15,812 nt of DNA from Gammaproteobacteria bacterium (GCA_024280785.1 JAJRPK010000087.1:1-15812), one strand, 5' to 3'. Positions 1 through 8,204 are shown, numbered from the stretch's first letter. The notes: a model not told the origin generated them from the letters alone. Made by a program: numbers and translations.

Positions 1-348
1 AAAGCCATCAGGAAAAATAACCTCAGCGACGATACCTTCATGGTCAAGCATTTCTTGTCGAATATCAGAATCAAATGAACCTAGAGTCATGTGGCTGGCA
101 TTGTTAGCAAAGGCATTGGCTTGTTCTTTGCTGGCTCCGGTTGCCGTCATAAAACCAGCCAGTAACTCGCTAATTGAATCCAACTCTCTGGCTTCCACTG
201 CTCTCGCGACATCTGCCATAGGTCGCGATTGCCAATAGCCGGCAAAGCTCTCCCGATATTGTGGATCAAAATACGGAGCAAACGCTGGCTGAGGTGGTCC
301 CGCGTGTCCATCGGCAGACACTATTAGATATGGTTGCTCTCGGCTCAT
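1..348 (-). CDS. Amidohydrolase family protein, N-terminal part (runs off the window)
   Basis: This open frame covers 116 codons and continues beyond base 1, so only the N-terminus is seen. The start ATG lies at 346-348 on the minus strand and has a good Shine-Dalgarno (AGGAGA) six bases upstream. The protein begins MSREQPYLIVSADGHAGPP. A short strand followed by S-x-D-x-H and a Pro-rich turn is the typical opening of amidohydrolase_2 (ACMSD/TIM-barrel metal hydrolase) proteins, in which early acidic and His residues bind the catalytic metal. The visible end reads EVIFPDGF, also common in this family. The substrate is unknown; relatives hydrolyse or decarboxylate ring compounds. It follows the oxidoreductase gene by 35 bases and is probably its operon partner. 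The family call is fairly secure, the function is not. Confidence 0.72.
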   Translation of the reverse strand, partial: MSREQPYLIVSADGHAGPPQPAFAPYFDPQYRESFAGYWQSRPMADVARAVEARELDSISELLAGFMTATGASKEQANAFANNASHMTLGSFDSDIRQEMLDHEGIVAEVIFPDGF

Positions 349-383
349 GCTGGCTCTCCTGTTGGCAGCTTTGATAATTGCGG

Positions 384-1265
384 CTAAGAATTGGGGGCTA
401 GAAGCTCTAGTAATTTTAAATCGGGCCCAGCTGCGCCATCACCTCTAAGCGCTTGTATACAGACATGGTCGGCACCAGCATCCCTATGTGCTTGGATGCG
501 GTCTCGAATCGTTTGTTCGTCTCCCCAAGCGACAATAGCGTCTACCAGTTTGTCGCTGCCGCCATTTTCAAAGTCGGCATCGCTAAACCCTAGCTCTTTT
601 AAATTATTGCAATAATTAGGCAACCCAATATACGTTCCCATTTGAGCTCTTGCAGCGGCTCGCCCCTTGATTGGATCTGTTTCTAACATAACCATTTGTT
701 CGGGGCATAGCCATGCATTGGGTCCCATAGTCTCGCGCGCTTTAGCTGTATGCTCTGGCGGTACAAAATAGGGATGCGCTCCTTGAGTTTTTTCAGCAGC
801 CAACTTTAACATGTTGGTTCTGAGAGCAGCGATCACAGTAGGAGTTTCGATGCTTGGTTCGGGACCCATATATAATGCATCGTCCATAGCTTGCAGATAA
901 TTGCGCATGGTAGTGACAGGTTTTTTGTATTCGTGACCCCGTATGTCGGTGACTAATGGAGCATGAGAGACGCCTAGGCCTAGCACAAATCGCCCGGGAG
1001 CCAGCTCGCCGACCGTTTTTCTAATCGCTGCCGTGGTCATGGGGTCGCGGGCATAGATGTTAGCAATCCCGGTGGCGAAAACGAGTTTTTCAGTGTGGGC
1101 GGCAAGAAAGCCAATGATCGAAAAGGGGTCGCGGCCAACGGCTTCAGGAAGCCATAAGGTGGAATAGCCCCATCGCTCTATCGTTTGTGCAAACTCTACC
1201 GCTTCATTGGCGGTTAAGTTATCGATAAAAGCCCAGACACCGAGTTTACCCAAAGGGTTATTCAT
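384..1265 (-). CDS. LLM-class (luciferase-like) oxidoreductase, possibly F420-dependent
   Basis: This is a 293-residue bacterial luciferase-like TIM-barrel protein. Recognisable blocks are LGKLGVWAF (residues 6-13), GYSTLWLPEAVGRDP (33-47), ATGIANIYARDP (64-75) and GRFVLGLGVSHAPLV (91-105). They match the pattern of the subfamily annotated as probable F420-dependent oxidoreductases of the MSMEG_4141 type. Such enzymes use reduced F420 or FMN to reduce or oxygenate small organic substrates; the cofactor here is inferred only from family resemblance. The length is normal. The start ATG has AAGGAA about seven bases upstream. It lies between the SDR gene (90-base gap) and the amidohydrolase gene (35-base gap), all in the same direction, so it is probably co-transcribed. 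F420 use would be notable, because most gammaproteobacteria are not known to make it. Confidence 0.85.
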   Translation of the reverse strand: MNNPLGKLGVWAFIDNLTANEAVEFAQTIERWGYSTLWLPEAVGRDPFSIIGFLAAHTEKLVFATGIANIYARDPMTTAAIRKTVGELAPGRFVLGLGVSHAPLVTDIRGHEYKKPVTTMRNYLQAMDDALYMGPEPSIETPTVIAALRTNMLKLAAEKTQGAHPYFVPPEHTAKARETMGPNAWLCPEQMVMLETDPIKGRAAARAQMGTYIGLPNYCNNLKELGFSDADFENGGSDKLVDAIVAWGDEQTIRDRIQAHRDAGADHVCIQALRGDGAAGPDLKLLELLAPNS

Positions 1266-1355
1266 AATTTATTCCTTGCGAAATGATTAACGTAAATAAG
1301 GCTGCACAACTTAAAACGGTCTGTGGTCTGTGGCGAGGCAGTATTGTCTCGGCGG

Positions 1356-2207
1356 TTAAGCCGTAGCGTCTACATCTGCGGCTAAGAAAGAGTCGCCCAA
1401 AACTGTTTTTCCATCAAGGCTTTTAACGGATCGGCCTTGTGAATGGATAAAACGTCGACTGTAAGTAACTTGACCGACATGACTGTTGGTGCACAGCGCC
1501 AAAGCTGCTTCGGCCATCATTTCTACCGGTTCAACCATGTCGGGATTTTTCCGTGCAATGTCGCGAACATAGCTGGCGCCCTCTGTTAGTACAATGGCTT
1601 CAGGCCCCATGGCGTTAATGTAAACTTTATCGCTGCAAACTTCGTGAGCTAGTCCGATGGTGTAACGATCGAGAGCGGCTTTAGTGGCTCCGTATGGAAC
1701 GCAGACATAGGCTGCGTCAGGGACATCGCGGTAAGGGACTATGGGTTGTATGGAGGTGGCGCTGCTGATGTTGAGAATCCAACCCTGTTTCCGTTCGCGC
1801 ATCCCCGGAAGTGCTTGTTGGGCTAAGTCGATTGGTGCGTTGACGTTTAAATCAAACATCCAGCTTCGCTCTTGAGTAGTGGCCATACTTGGAAAGGTCA
1901 TTTTCGAACCGGCCGCATTATTTACAACGATGTCTATAGTGCCGAACGCCGCACTCGCTCGTTCGATTAAATCACTGCGCGCTTCGACGTCGGTCAAGTC
2001 ACATACAACGGCGGCGGCTTTTCCGCCTGCAGCTTCGATATCCAGGACCGTTTGTTCTAGAGTTCCTTGCAGTTTTCCATGTTCACCCATGCGTGAGGCA
2101 ACGACGACGACGGCAGCGCCTTCGGCGGCAAAGCGTGTAGCGATGGCGCGGCCAATTCCACGGCTTGCACCGGTTATAAGTGCAACTTTTCCTGTTAATT
2201 CACCCAT
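1356..2207 (-). CDS. Short-chain dehydrogenase/reductase (SDR)
   Basis: This 283-residue classical SDR should oxidise an alcohol or reduce a ketone with NAD(P)(H). The cofactor-binding TGxxxGxG motif is at residues 12-19 (TGASRGIG), the structural NNAAG motif at 96-100, the active-site Asn in LNVNAP near 121, Ser in NISSATS at 147-152, and the catalytic Tyr/Lys in YGATK at 172-176. All catalytic residues are present. The C-terminus (about residues 245-283) is somewhat longer than in a minimal 250-residue SDR and ends in a low-complexity DVDATA tail. The start ATG is preceded by AAGAGAG. It lies 93 bases after the sulfotransferase gene and 90 bases before the oxidoreductase gene, which suggests successive steps of one pathway. 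The substrate cannot be deduced. Confidence 0.88.
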   Translation of the reverse strand: MGELTGKVALITGASRGIGRAIATRFAAEGAAVVVVASRMGEHGKLQGTLEQTVLDIEAAGGKAAAVVCDLTDVEARSDLIERASAAFGTIDIVVNNAAGSKMTFPSMATTQERSWMFDLNVNAPIDLAQQALPGMRERKQGWILNISSATSIQPIVPYRDVPDAAYVCVPYGATKAALDRYTIGLAHEVCSDKVYINAMGPEAIVLTEGASYVRDIARKNPDMVEPVEMMAEAALALCTNSHVGQVTYSRRFIHSQGRSVKSLDGKTVLGDSFLAADVDATA

Positions 2208-2300
2208 GATTACTCTCTTATATTAGTTTGGTTTAAAAGTTTAAAAATATACAAACCCGTATCGCGAGTTTTAATATTGATTTGCGTTAGAGCTGTATTG

Positions 2301-3473
2301 TTAGCCGTCGCTTGCTGCATCCTCATAGGGTTCAACGGCCTCAGTTGTTTTGGGCCATTGGTGGTCATCAAAAAAATCGTCAAGCTCCTTTTCTATGCGT
2401 TCGGCAGAAAGTTGATCGTAGTCATCAATGCTGTATTCAAATCTGGTTTTATGCCCTCGCTCTTTTTCTTCTTGTTGCTGTAAGTATTGGTCATAGCTTT
2501 CAGATACATCTAAGCCAAGAGCCTTATAAATATTTAGTACGGTCTCTCTAGGTTCGGTGGTTATCTTTCTATAGTCGACCACCATTTGAGGAACGTTGCT
2601 GTGCTGTGCGAGAATCTTTTTCGGGTGAATAAACGTCTCAAAAGAAATGTCGGTTAATATATTCAGTGAAGCTGCGTAGTCGTCTTTATTCCATTTTTTA
2701 CCCTTCCAGCTAACTTCAACCAGCTTTAGCACACTAGGTATACACTCCAGGGGGTTACGCATCATGACCAGAATTTTTGCGTCAGGGAAAGTCTCGATAA
2801 TCGAATCGACCCAACCGCACATAACAGGATTTTTACTTAGATGGGTTTTGTCACCGCCATTTAAAAGTATCTGCCGTTTAACGATCTCCTTGTAGTGATG
2901 CAACCAACGTTTTCTTTTAGCCGGCATTTTGTCGACGTGAAACATGTCGATAACATCCATCATTGGTACTTCTAGCGACCACTGTTGTGATACAAAGGAT
3001 GCACGCATTGAAAACTGGTCTTCTTCAGATGCCCATAGACTCATGTAGTGCATGTGGCGGTAGGGACCAAAGATTTGGTCATCAAGTTTTACCAAGCGTT
3101 TTTTAATCGGGCCGCCAAACCAGTCTTGATCAATTTTTCCGAGAAACCGAATAATTTTTTTTTCTAACAGTGAGGGAAAAAACATTTCCCAATATAGAAA
3201 ATCGTTAAACCTGTCACCGTCAGCAGACAGTAGCCGATGGGTTAGCGTGGTTCCACTGCGTGCATGGCCAAGAACAAAAATGGGTTGCACTACCTTTTGA
3301 GTCCATAGACTAGGGAAAAAAACGTAATCTAGCAAAAAGAAAATACTGTGAATAGCGCTTTCCAGCGGAACCAAAATCAATAATTTAAATAGTGTTTTAT
3401 TGCGTCCTTTCCAGCCTTTAAGCGATGCGACGTGTTTTAGAACTTTCCAGTAGTAATCAAAATCAAAATACAT
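2301..3473 (-). CDS. Sulfotransferase family protein
   Basis: This 390-residue protein has the two PAPS-binding signatures of sulfotransferases. The 5'-phosphosulfate loop is PIFVLGHARSGTT (residues 64-76) and the 3'-phosphate site is ILVMMRNPLECIPS (234-247). A further LSKNP block is at 212-216. Family members move sulfate from PAPS to a hydroxyl group, but in bacteria many such proteins have no known acceptor. A hydrophobic stretch at about residues 28-53 may anchor the protein to the inner membrane or bind a lipophilic substrate. The C-terminus is acidic. It is the promoter-proximal gene of the minus-strand set. No strong Shine-Dalgarno precedes the ATG, so the exact start is less sure than the frame. 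A TAGAAT hexamer (3501-3506, minus strand) could be its -10 element. Confidence 0.8.
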   Translation of the reverse strand: MYFDFDYYWKVLKHVASLKGWKGRNKTLFKLLILVPLESAIHSIFFLLDYVFFPSLWTQKVVQPIFVLGHARSGTTLTHRLLSADGDRFNDFLYWEMFFPSLLEKKIIRFLGKIDQDWFGGPIKKRLVKLDDQIFGPYRHMHYMSLWASEEDQFSMRASFVSQQWSLEVPMMDVIDMFHVDKMPAKRKRWLHHYKEIVKRQILLNGGDKTHLSKNPVMCGWVDSIIETFPDAKILVMMRNPLECIPSVLKLVEVSWKGKKWNKDDYAASLNILTDISFETFIHPKKILAQHSNVPQMVVDYRKITTEPRETVLNIYKALGLDVSESYDQYLQQQEEKERGHKTRFEYSIDDYDQLSAERIEKELDDFFDDHQWPKTTEAVEPYEDAASDG

Positions 3474-3771
3474 AAAAGCAGGGTCTCTAATGAAATGAAA
3501 ATTCTATGGGCATTTGCTGTCCGAAAAAGTGAAAGCCTATTTTAATTAAGGCTAGGCTGTCGAGATCGGGAATTATTAAGGGAGCTAGAGTACGTCTATT
3601 ATGCTGGCGGTACAACTGACGTTTGGCTTTCTACACCTTGATGTAAGCCATTGATATTAAATAAATAAAAATTGGTTTTTCGACATGAGAGGAAAGGGCT
3701 TACATTTTATAGCCCGCTCTTATGACATAAGTTAAATTAACTAGAGCAATGAATTGTCGTAAAATAAGGCT
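3474..3771. promoter_or_regulatory. Divergent control region between the sulfotransferase operon and tetR
   Basis: This AT-rich 298-bp spacer holds the promoters of both divergent transcription units. Three dyads are visible: AGCCTA-N13-TAGGCT (3534-3539 / 3553-3558), GGGCT-N10-AGCCC (3696-3700 / 3711-3715) and AGTTAA-A-TTAACT (3730-3742). TetR-type repressors usually bind such palindromes and control both themselves and the neighbouring genes. No clean -35/-10 pair stands out for tetR. No convincing open reading frame lies in the spacer. Confidence 0.55.
3730..3742. promoter_or_regulatory. Candidate TetR operator palindrome
   Basis: This is a perfect 13-bp palindrome (AGTTAA, one central A, TTAACT) ending 29 bases before the tetR start codon. 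Its position suits autoregulation by the adjacent repressor. AT-rich palindromes of this size can occur by chance, so this is only a candidate. A 10-base core (CATAAGTTAA, 3726-3735) recurs before the parA-like gene at 14973-14982. Confidence 0.35.
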
Positions 3772-4416
3772 ATGCCATCAAACTCTCTGCCCCAGCCCCG
3801 TAAGCGACCTAGACAAAGCCGATCATTGATTCTGGTCAGCGCCATTCGGGAGGCTTGCTTAAAAATCCTGGAGGGTGAGGGTTCTGACAAACTAACTACT
3901 CAGCGTATCGCCGATGTTGCTGGCGTTAATATAGCATCGGTTTACCAATATTTTCCCAATAAAGAAGCGGTTCTTGCCGATGTTTATCAACAGGTATTAG
4001 AGAAAATTACGGCCGAAGCGGTTGAGAACTTTACTTTGATTCAGGCGTTATCACGTGAATCTATAGAAGCTACTCTAACGGCAATTATTGATAATGAAGT
4101 GGCACAGATTATTCAATTGTATACGTTGAGTCCAGATTTTTACCGGCAGTACCAGCAAAGTTTGGACGTTCACAATAAGGTTGACGAACTGACTCAGTCG
4201 TTAAGTAACCCTTCTTGGGAGACGTGGTTTCCGACCTTTCTCGCCCGCCACAAAAACCGTTTACGCAGCGTCGACATCGACTTACTCAGCATTGTTGCGA
4301 GGCAAGCGTTGCACGGCAATTTACAGGCAGCTGTCGCTAATAATCCTGACTTTCTAAAGACTCAGGCGTTTAAAGATGAGTTGTTGATCTTATTGCTGAA
4401 TTACCTATTGAAATAA
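3772..4416 (+). CDS. TetR/AcrR family transcriptional regulator
   Basis: This 214-residue protein has an Arg/Lys-rich N-terminus (PRKRPRQSR, residues 9-17) followed by a TetR helix-turn-helix at about residues 20-66. The key part is LTTQRIADVAGVNIASVYQYFPNK (41-64), split here by the turn near residue 51, and the YxYFPNKEA ending is diagnostic of the family. Residues from about 70 to 214 form the variable helical ligand-binding and dimer domain; the ligand is unknown. It is divergent from the sulfotransferase/SDR/oxidoreductase/amidohydrolase set and is probably their repressor. Only a weak AAGG sits just before the ATG, so translation may be inefficient, as is common for autoregulated repressors. 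Its stop lies 197 bases before flhB; a link to flagella is not indicated. Confidence 0.88.
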   Translation: MPSNSLPQPRKRPRQSRSLILVSAIREACLKILEGEGSDKLTTQRIADVAGVNIASVYQYFPNKEAVLADVYQQVLEKITAEAVENFTLIQALSRESIEATLTAIIDNEVAQIIQLYTLSPDFYRQYQQSLDVHNKVDELTQSLSNPSWETWFPTFLARHKNRLRSVDIDLLSIVARQALHGNLQAAVANNPDFLKTQAFKDELLILLLNYLLK

Positions 4417-4477
4417 ATTTTTTCGCACTAATCCGTTCTGGTTTGTGATATTTGACCCAATTGTGTCCAATGACATA

Positions 4478-4513
4478 TTCGATGAGCTGTTCTATGACCT
4501 GTTCGATGACACA
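4478..4513. repeat. Three imperfect 12-bp tandem repeats upstream of flhB
   Basis: The units are TTCGATGAGCTG (4478-4489), TTCTATGACCTG (4490-4501) and TTCGATGACACA (4502-4513). A weaker fourth copy (7 of 12 matches) may precede them at 4466-4477. The array ends 10 bases before the sigma-54-type element of flhB, where an activator or bending protein could bind. The repeats are noncoding. Confidence 0.6.
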
Positions 4514-4523
4514 GAAATAGGTT

Positions 4524-4542
4524 TTGGCTTTAATTTTGCTTT
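4524..4542 (+). promoter_or_regulatory. Sigma-54 (-24/-12) promoter of flhB
   Basis: TTGGC at 4524-4528 and TTTTGCTTT at 4534-4542 give GG (4526-4527) and GC (4538-4539) separated by exactly 10 bases, the RpoN spacing. The predicted start of transcription is near 4551, leaving a leader of about 63 bases before flhB. In Pseudomonas-like bacteria many mid-class flagellar genes use RpoN with a FleQ-type activator, which supports the reading. Confidence 0.6.
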
Positions 4543-4613
4543 AACTAATCAATGTGTTGTGAATATGGCAAAACCGCCGGAAAGTCGACACTTATTTATA
4601 ATCCGATAAACAT

Positions 4614-5780
4614 ATGGCCGAAGAAGAGACGGGACAAGAAAAGACCGAAGATGCGACCCCTAAAAGGCTTGAAAAGGCCAGAGAAGAAGGGCAGGTTGCT
4701 AGGTCAAGAGAGTTAGGTACAACATTATTGTTGATGACGGGGGCATTTTCATTGCTGGCCTTCGGCTCAGCGCTGGGCAGTCGGTTTATGGCGGTAATGA
4801 AGTTCAACTTTGACTTTGATCGGCAAACAGCGACGGACCCGCATGCGATGGTCACTCAGTTGTCGACGTCTATCTTTAATATGTTAGATGTTCTGGGATT
4901 AATTCTTGTACTGTTGATGCTAGCGGGTGCGTTGGGATCCGTAGCGCTAGGCGGTTGGTTGGTATCGTCCAAAGCTTTGATGCCAAAAATCAGTCGCCTC
5001 AACCCTTTGGCGGGACTTAAACGGATGTTTTCGATGAAATCGCTGGTTGAACTTGGCAAAGCCGTTGCCAAGTTCTTGCTGGTGGTTATTGTAGCTATCT
5101 TGATCCTACTTCAAATGCAAGGAGACATTCTGTCGATTGGCCAAGAGACATTAGAGGCGGCGATTATCCACTCTGCCTGGATTATTATTTGGTCAGCTAT
5201 TGGAATGAGTGCCGCTACGATCATCATTGCGGCCATTGATGTACCGTACCAAGTATACGATAACGCGCAAAAGATGCTGATGACGAAGCAGCAAGTCAAA
5301 GACGAACATAAAGATTCAGAAGGTAAGCCAGAAATAAAAAGCCGCATTCGGCAGTTGCAGAGAGAGATGGCGCAATCACGCATGATGGCCTCTGTGCCCG
5401 ATGCCGATGTTGTTATCACTAACCCTGAACATTTTTCGGTCGCTTTAAAATACGATATGGATGCGCCTGGAGCACCGATGGTAGTGGCGAAGGGGGCCGA
5501 TGAAATAGCGTTGAAAATACGTGAGGTTGCCAATCTCAATAACGTGCCCTTATTGCAATCACCCACATTGACCAGAGCGATTTACTTCACCACCGATATT
5601 GATGAGGAAATTCCCGCTAAGCTCTATCTTGCCGTTGCACAAATTCTGGCGTATATCTATCAACTTCGAACCGATCGCTACGCTAGGCCTAGAAGTGATT
5701 CGCAGTCCCGGACGGCCGACAGTAAGCTAGATCTTCCTGACGAGCTTCTATTTGATTCGGACGGTAAAATACCGCCATAA
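4614..5780 (+). CDS. flhB: Flagellar type III export gate protein FlhB
   Basis: FlhB is the inner-membrane export-apparatus protein that switches secretion from rod/hook to filament substrates. This copy has 388 residues, normal for the family. The cytoplasmic N-terminus TEDATPKRLEKAREEGQVARSRE (residues 11-33) is typical, with Lys20-Lys21 lying in its middle. Four hydrophobic segments lie at about 36-62, 88-117, 149-170 and 186-210. A basic linker leads into the C-terminal domain. The autocleavage site is NPEH at residues 270-273, followed by FSVALKYD; the textbook form is NPTH, and the Asn-Pro bond that is cut is kept. No good Shine-Dalgarno precedes the ATG, but the start MAEEETGQEKTED matches the usual FlhB N-terminus. 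fliR, the usual upstream neighbour, is absent. A 330-bp gap separates it from flhA. Confidence 0.96.
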   Translation: MAEEETGQEKTEDATPKRLEKAREEGQVARSRELGTTLLLMTGAFSLLAFGSALGSRFMAVMKFNFDFDRQTATDPHAMVTQLSTSIFNMLDVLGLILVLLMLAGALGSVALGGWLVSSKALMPKISRLNPLAGLKRMFSMKSLVELGKAVAKFLLVVIVAILILLQMQGDILSIGQETLEAAIIHSAWIIIWSAIGMSAATIIIAAIDVPYQVYDNAQKMLMTKQQVKDEHKDSEGKPEIKSRIRQLQREMAQSRMMASVPDADVVITNPEHFSVALKYDMDAPGAPMVVAKGADEIALKIREVANLNNVPLLQSPTLTRAIYFTTDIDEEIPAKLYLAVAQILAYIYQLRTDRYARPRSDSQSRTADSKLDLPDELLFDSDGKIPP

Positions 5781-6110
5781 GCGAGCCTGCCTCTTAATTC
5801 CTCATTCGTAATTGTGGCCCCTTAGCTGTGATCGTTTGAAATCGCGCGACGCATTTTAAATTTATGCCTGCCGAAAGTACTTAACTAATAACTTTTCGTG
5901 ATCCCTTTCGTATTTTTCCCTTCTTTGACGTAGATTAGCAAACTTGGTTTGTTTCTTGCTATTCCTGATGGGTAGTGGCATTTGTGTCAAAAAACGGTGG
6001 CTATTCACGGGTTTTTGCGAGTCATTGTAGTGATTAATGGGTGATTATTGACGTTTATGATAAATCTCGGTTTGGTTATTGATTTAATTAATAACAGCAG
6101 GATGGTATAA
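5781..6110. other. 330-bp spacer between flhB and flhA
   Basis: The spacer is noncoding and AT-rich. It contains a sigma-54-type element (5944-5960) and, nearer flhA, two similar words (GTGATTAATG and GTGATTATTG, about 6030-6050) eleven bases apart that could be protein-binding sites. No hairpin followed by a T-run is visible after flhB, so read-through into flhA is possible. I see no gene in it. Confidence 0.5.
5944..5960 (+). promoter_or_regulatory. Candidate sigma-54 promoter of flhA
   Basis: TTGG (5944-5947) and TTGCT (5956-5960) place GG and GC exactly 10 bases apart. The -12 half is consensus-like; the -24 half lacks the usual CAC after GG. The start would be near 5971, giving a leader of about 140 bases. 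RpoN control of flhA is known in Pseudomonas-type flagellar hierarchies. Confidence 0.45.
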
Positions 6111-8204
6111 GTGGCGGAACAAACACTTCCAAATGTAACGGCTGCCGTTCAGGGCAATCTAGGCATACCTCTATTGCTGCTGACATTATTAGGCATGATG
6201 ATCTTGCCTATTCCACCGTTTATTCTCGATACCTTATTCTCATTCAACATTGCTCTTTCTATCGTCGTTTTGTTGGTGTCTGTCTATTCACTGCGGCCGC
6301 TGGACTTCGCCGTGTTCCCCACTATTTTGTTAGTGGCTACTTTGCTCAGATTAGCGCTAAACGTGGCGTCTACGCGGGTTGTGTTGCTAGACGGGCATAC
6401 CGGCCCAGACGCGGCAGGAAAAGTTATTCAGGCCTTTGGAGAGGTCGTTATCGGTGGTAACTATGCCGTAGGTATCGTCGTCTTTTTGATCTTGATGATT
6501 ATCAACTTTGTTGTGGTAACCAAGGGAGCAGGCAGAATATCAGAGGTTAGCGCAAGGTTTACGCTCGATGCTATGCCGGGTAAGCAGATGGCAATTGATG
6601 CCGACTTAAACGCTGGCATATTGACTCAGGATGAAGCGAAATTAAGGCGCGAAGAAATCAGTAGTGAAGCCGACTTTTACGGTTCGATGGACGGCGCCAG
6701 CAAGTTTGTTCGCGGTGATGCTGTGGCCGGTATCTTAATTTTAATAATGAACCTTATTGGCGGCTTGGGTGTCGGGATGTTGCAGCACGATCTGGAGTTC
6801 GTGCGGGCAATGGAAGTTTACACATTGCTGACTATTGGTGATGGTTTGGTTGCACAAATTCCTTCACTGTTACTATCGACTTCGGCGGCGATTATGGTCA
6901 CGCGTGTCAACAGTGAAAACGACATGGGTGAGCAGGTTTTTAACCAAATGTTTTCCTCGCCTAAAGCATTGGCAGTGACTGCGGGAATACTTACGGTCAT
7001 GGGTGTGATTCCCGGCATGCCGCACTTCGCCTTTTTATCACTTGCTGTTGTTTGTGCGGCGGGTAGTTACTATATCTATCAAAAAAATACGACTAGCGAT
7101 CAAATGTTGGTTGAGCGTGAACAGCAGCAAGCGGAAGTGCAAGCGCAAGAAGCCCAGATACCTACCAGTGAACTGGGTTGGGACGATGTGGCTCCAGTGG
7201 ATATTATCGGACTCGAAGTTGGTTACCGTTTGATACCCATGGTGGACAAAAATCAGACGGGAGAATTACTCGGTCGTATAAAGGGTATTAGAAAAAAACT
7301 GTCGCAGGAAATTGGATTTTTAATACCGGCCGTACATATTCGGGACAACCTTGAACTACAACCTAACGGTTATCGTATTTCGCTTATGGGCGTTACGGTA
7401 GGAGAGTCAGAGGTATACTCCGATCGGCATTTAGCGATTAATCCTGGTCAGGTATTTGGCACGATAGAAGGATTAGCGGTAAAAGACCCCGCCTTTGGTT
7501 TAGACGCACAGTGGATAGATGACGGCATAAAAGACCACGCTCAAACATTGGGTTATACCGTCGTCGATGCAAGTACAGTGGTTGCTACTCACATGAATCA
7601 GGTATTACAAAAGCATGTTCATGAATTGCTGGGGCATGAAGAAGCGCAGCAAATGCTCGATCGGTTGGCGCGACATGCGCCAAAGCTTGCTGAAATTTTA
7701 GTACCGGAAACGGTATCCATGAGTATCTTGCTTAAAGTTCTAAAAAATTTATTGCTAGAAAAAGTTCCGGTGCGAGACTTTAGAACAATCGCAGAAGCCC
7801 TGGTTTCTAATATGGCGGTCAATCAGGATCCTATGCAGTTAACCGAAAGCGTTCGGATAGCGTTGGCGCGCTCTATTATTTACGAGATTTATGAAGGTGC
7901 GCCAAATTTACCGGTGATTACACTGGCACCTGCGATGGAGCAAATGTTGCTGCAAACTGTATCTTCACAATTGGGTGGAGATATGACCTTAGAGCCTGGC
8001 TTGGCTGAGCAGTTACAGCGATCGATTAATGAATGTGCCCAAGGTCAAGAAGTAAAGGGTAGTCCAGCGGTGCTGTTAGTTGCTGCTCCGCTACGACCGG
8101 TGCTGGCTAAGTTTGTACGTTTTAGTGCTTTTGCATTGCACGTCCTTTCATATAATGAAATACCTGATGACAAGCAGGTTACTATAGAAGCCACGGCAGG
8201 CTAA
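6111..8204 (+). CDS. flhA: Flagellar type III export gate protein FlhA
   Basis: FlhA forms the nonameric export gate that couples the proton gradient to secretion and docks chaperone-substrate complexes through its cytoplasmic domain. The 697 residues match the usual length. The N-terminal half is membrane-embedded with about eight hydrophobic segments (roughly residues 18-320). The FHIPEP-family signature RISEVSARFTLDAMPGKQM is at 142-160, followed by the conserved ADLNAG and ISSEADFYGSMDGASKFVRGD blocks (the latter split at 183-203). A Gln-rich linker at about 330-350 leads into the cytoplasmic domain (about 355-697). The start codon is GTG, with AGGA eight bases upstream and a typical N-terminus behind it. 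It belongs to the flagellar cluster and precedes flhF by 186 bases. Confidence 0.97.
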   Translation: MAEQTLPNVTAAVQGNLGIPLLLLTLLGMMILPIPPFILDTLFSFNIALSIVVLLVSVYSLRPLDFAVFPTILLVATLLRLALNVASTRVVLLDGHTGPDAAGKVIQAFGEVVIGGNYAVGIVVFLILMIINFVVVTKGAGRISEVSARFTLDAMPGKQMAIDADLNAGILTQDEAKLRREEISSEADFYGSMDGASKFVRGDAVAGILILIMNLIGGLGVGMLQHDLEFVRAMEVYTLLTIGDGLVAQIPSLLLSTSAAIMVTRVNSENDMGEQVFNQMFSSPKALAVTAGILTVMGVIPGMPHFAFLSLAVVCAAGSYYIYQKNTTSDQMLVEREQQQAEVQAQEAQIPTSELGWDDVAPVDIIGLEVGYRLIPMVDKNQTGELLGRIKGIRKKLSQEIGFLIPAVHIRDNLELQPNGYRISLMGVTVGESEVYSDRHLAINPGQVFGTIEGLAVKDPAFGLDAQWIDDGIKDHAQTLGYTVVDASTVVATHMNQVLQKHVHELLGHEEAQQMLDRLARHAPKLAEILVPETVSMSILLKVLKNLLLEKVPVRDFRTIAEALVSNMAVNQDPMQLTESVRIALARSIIYEIYEGAPNLPVITLAPAMEQMLLQTVSSQLGGDMTLEPGLAEQLQRSINECAQGQEVKGSPAVLLVAAPLRPVLAKFVRFSAFALHVLSYNEIPDDKQVTIEATAG

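Noticed and set aside
2277..2551. Plus-strand frames opposite the sulfotransferase 3' end
   Set aside because: They lie antisense to a gene with clear motifs and show no domain or ribosome binding site.
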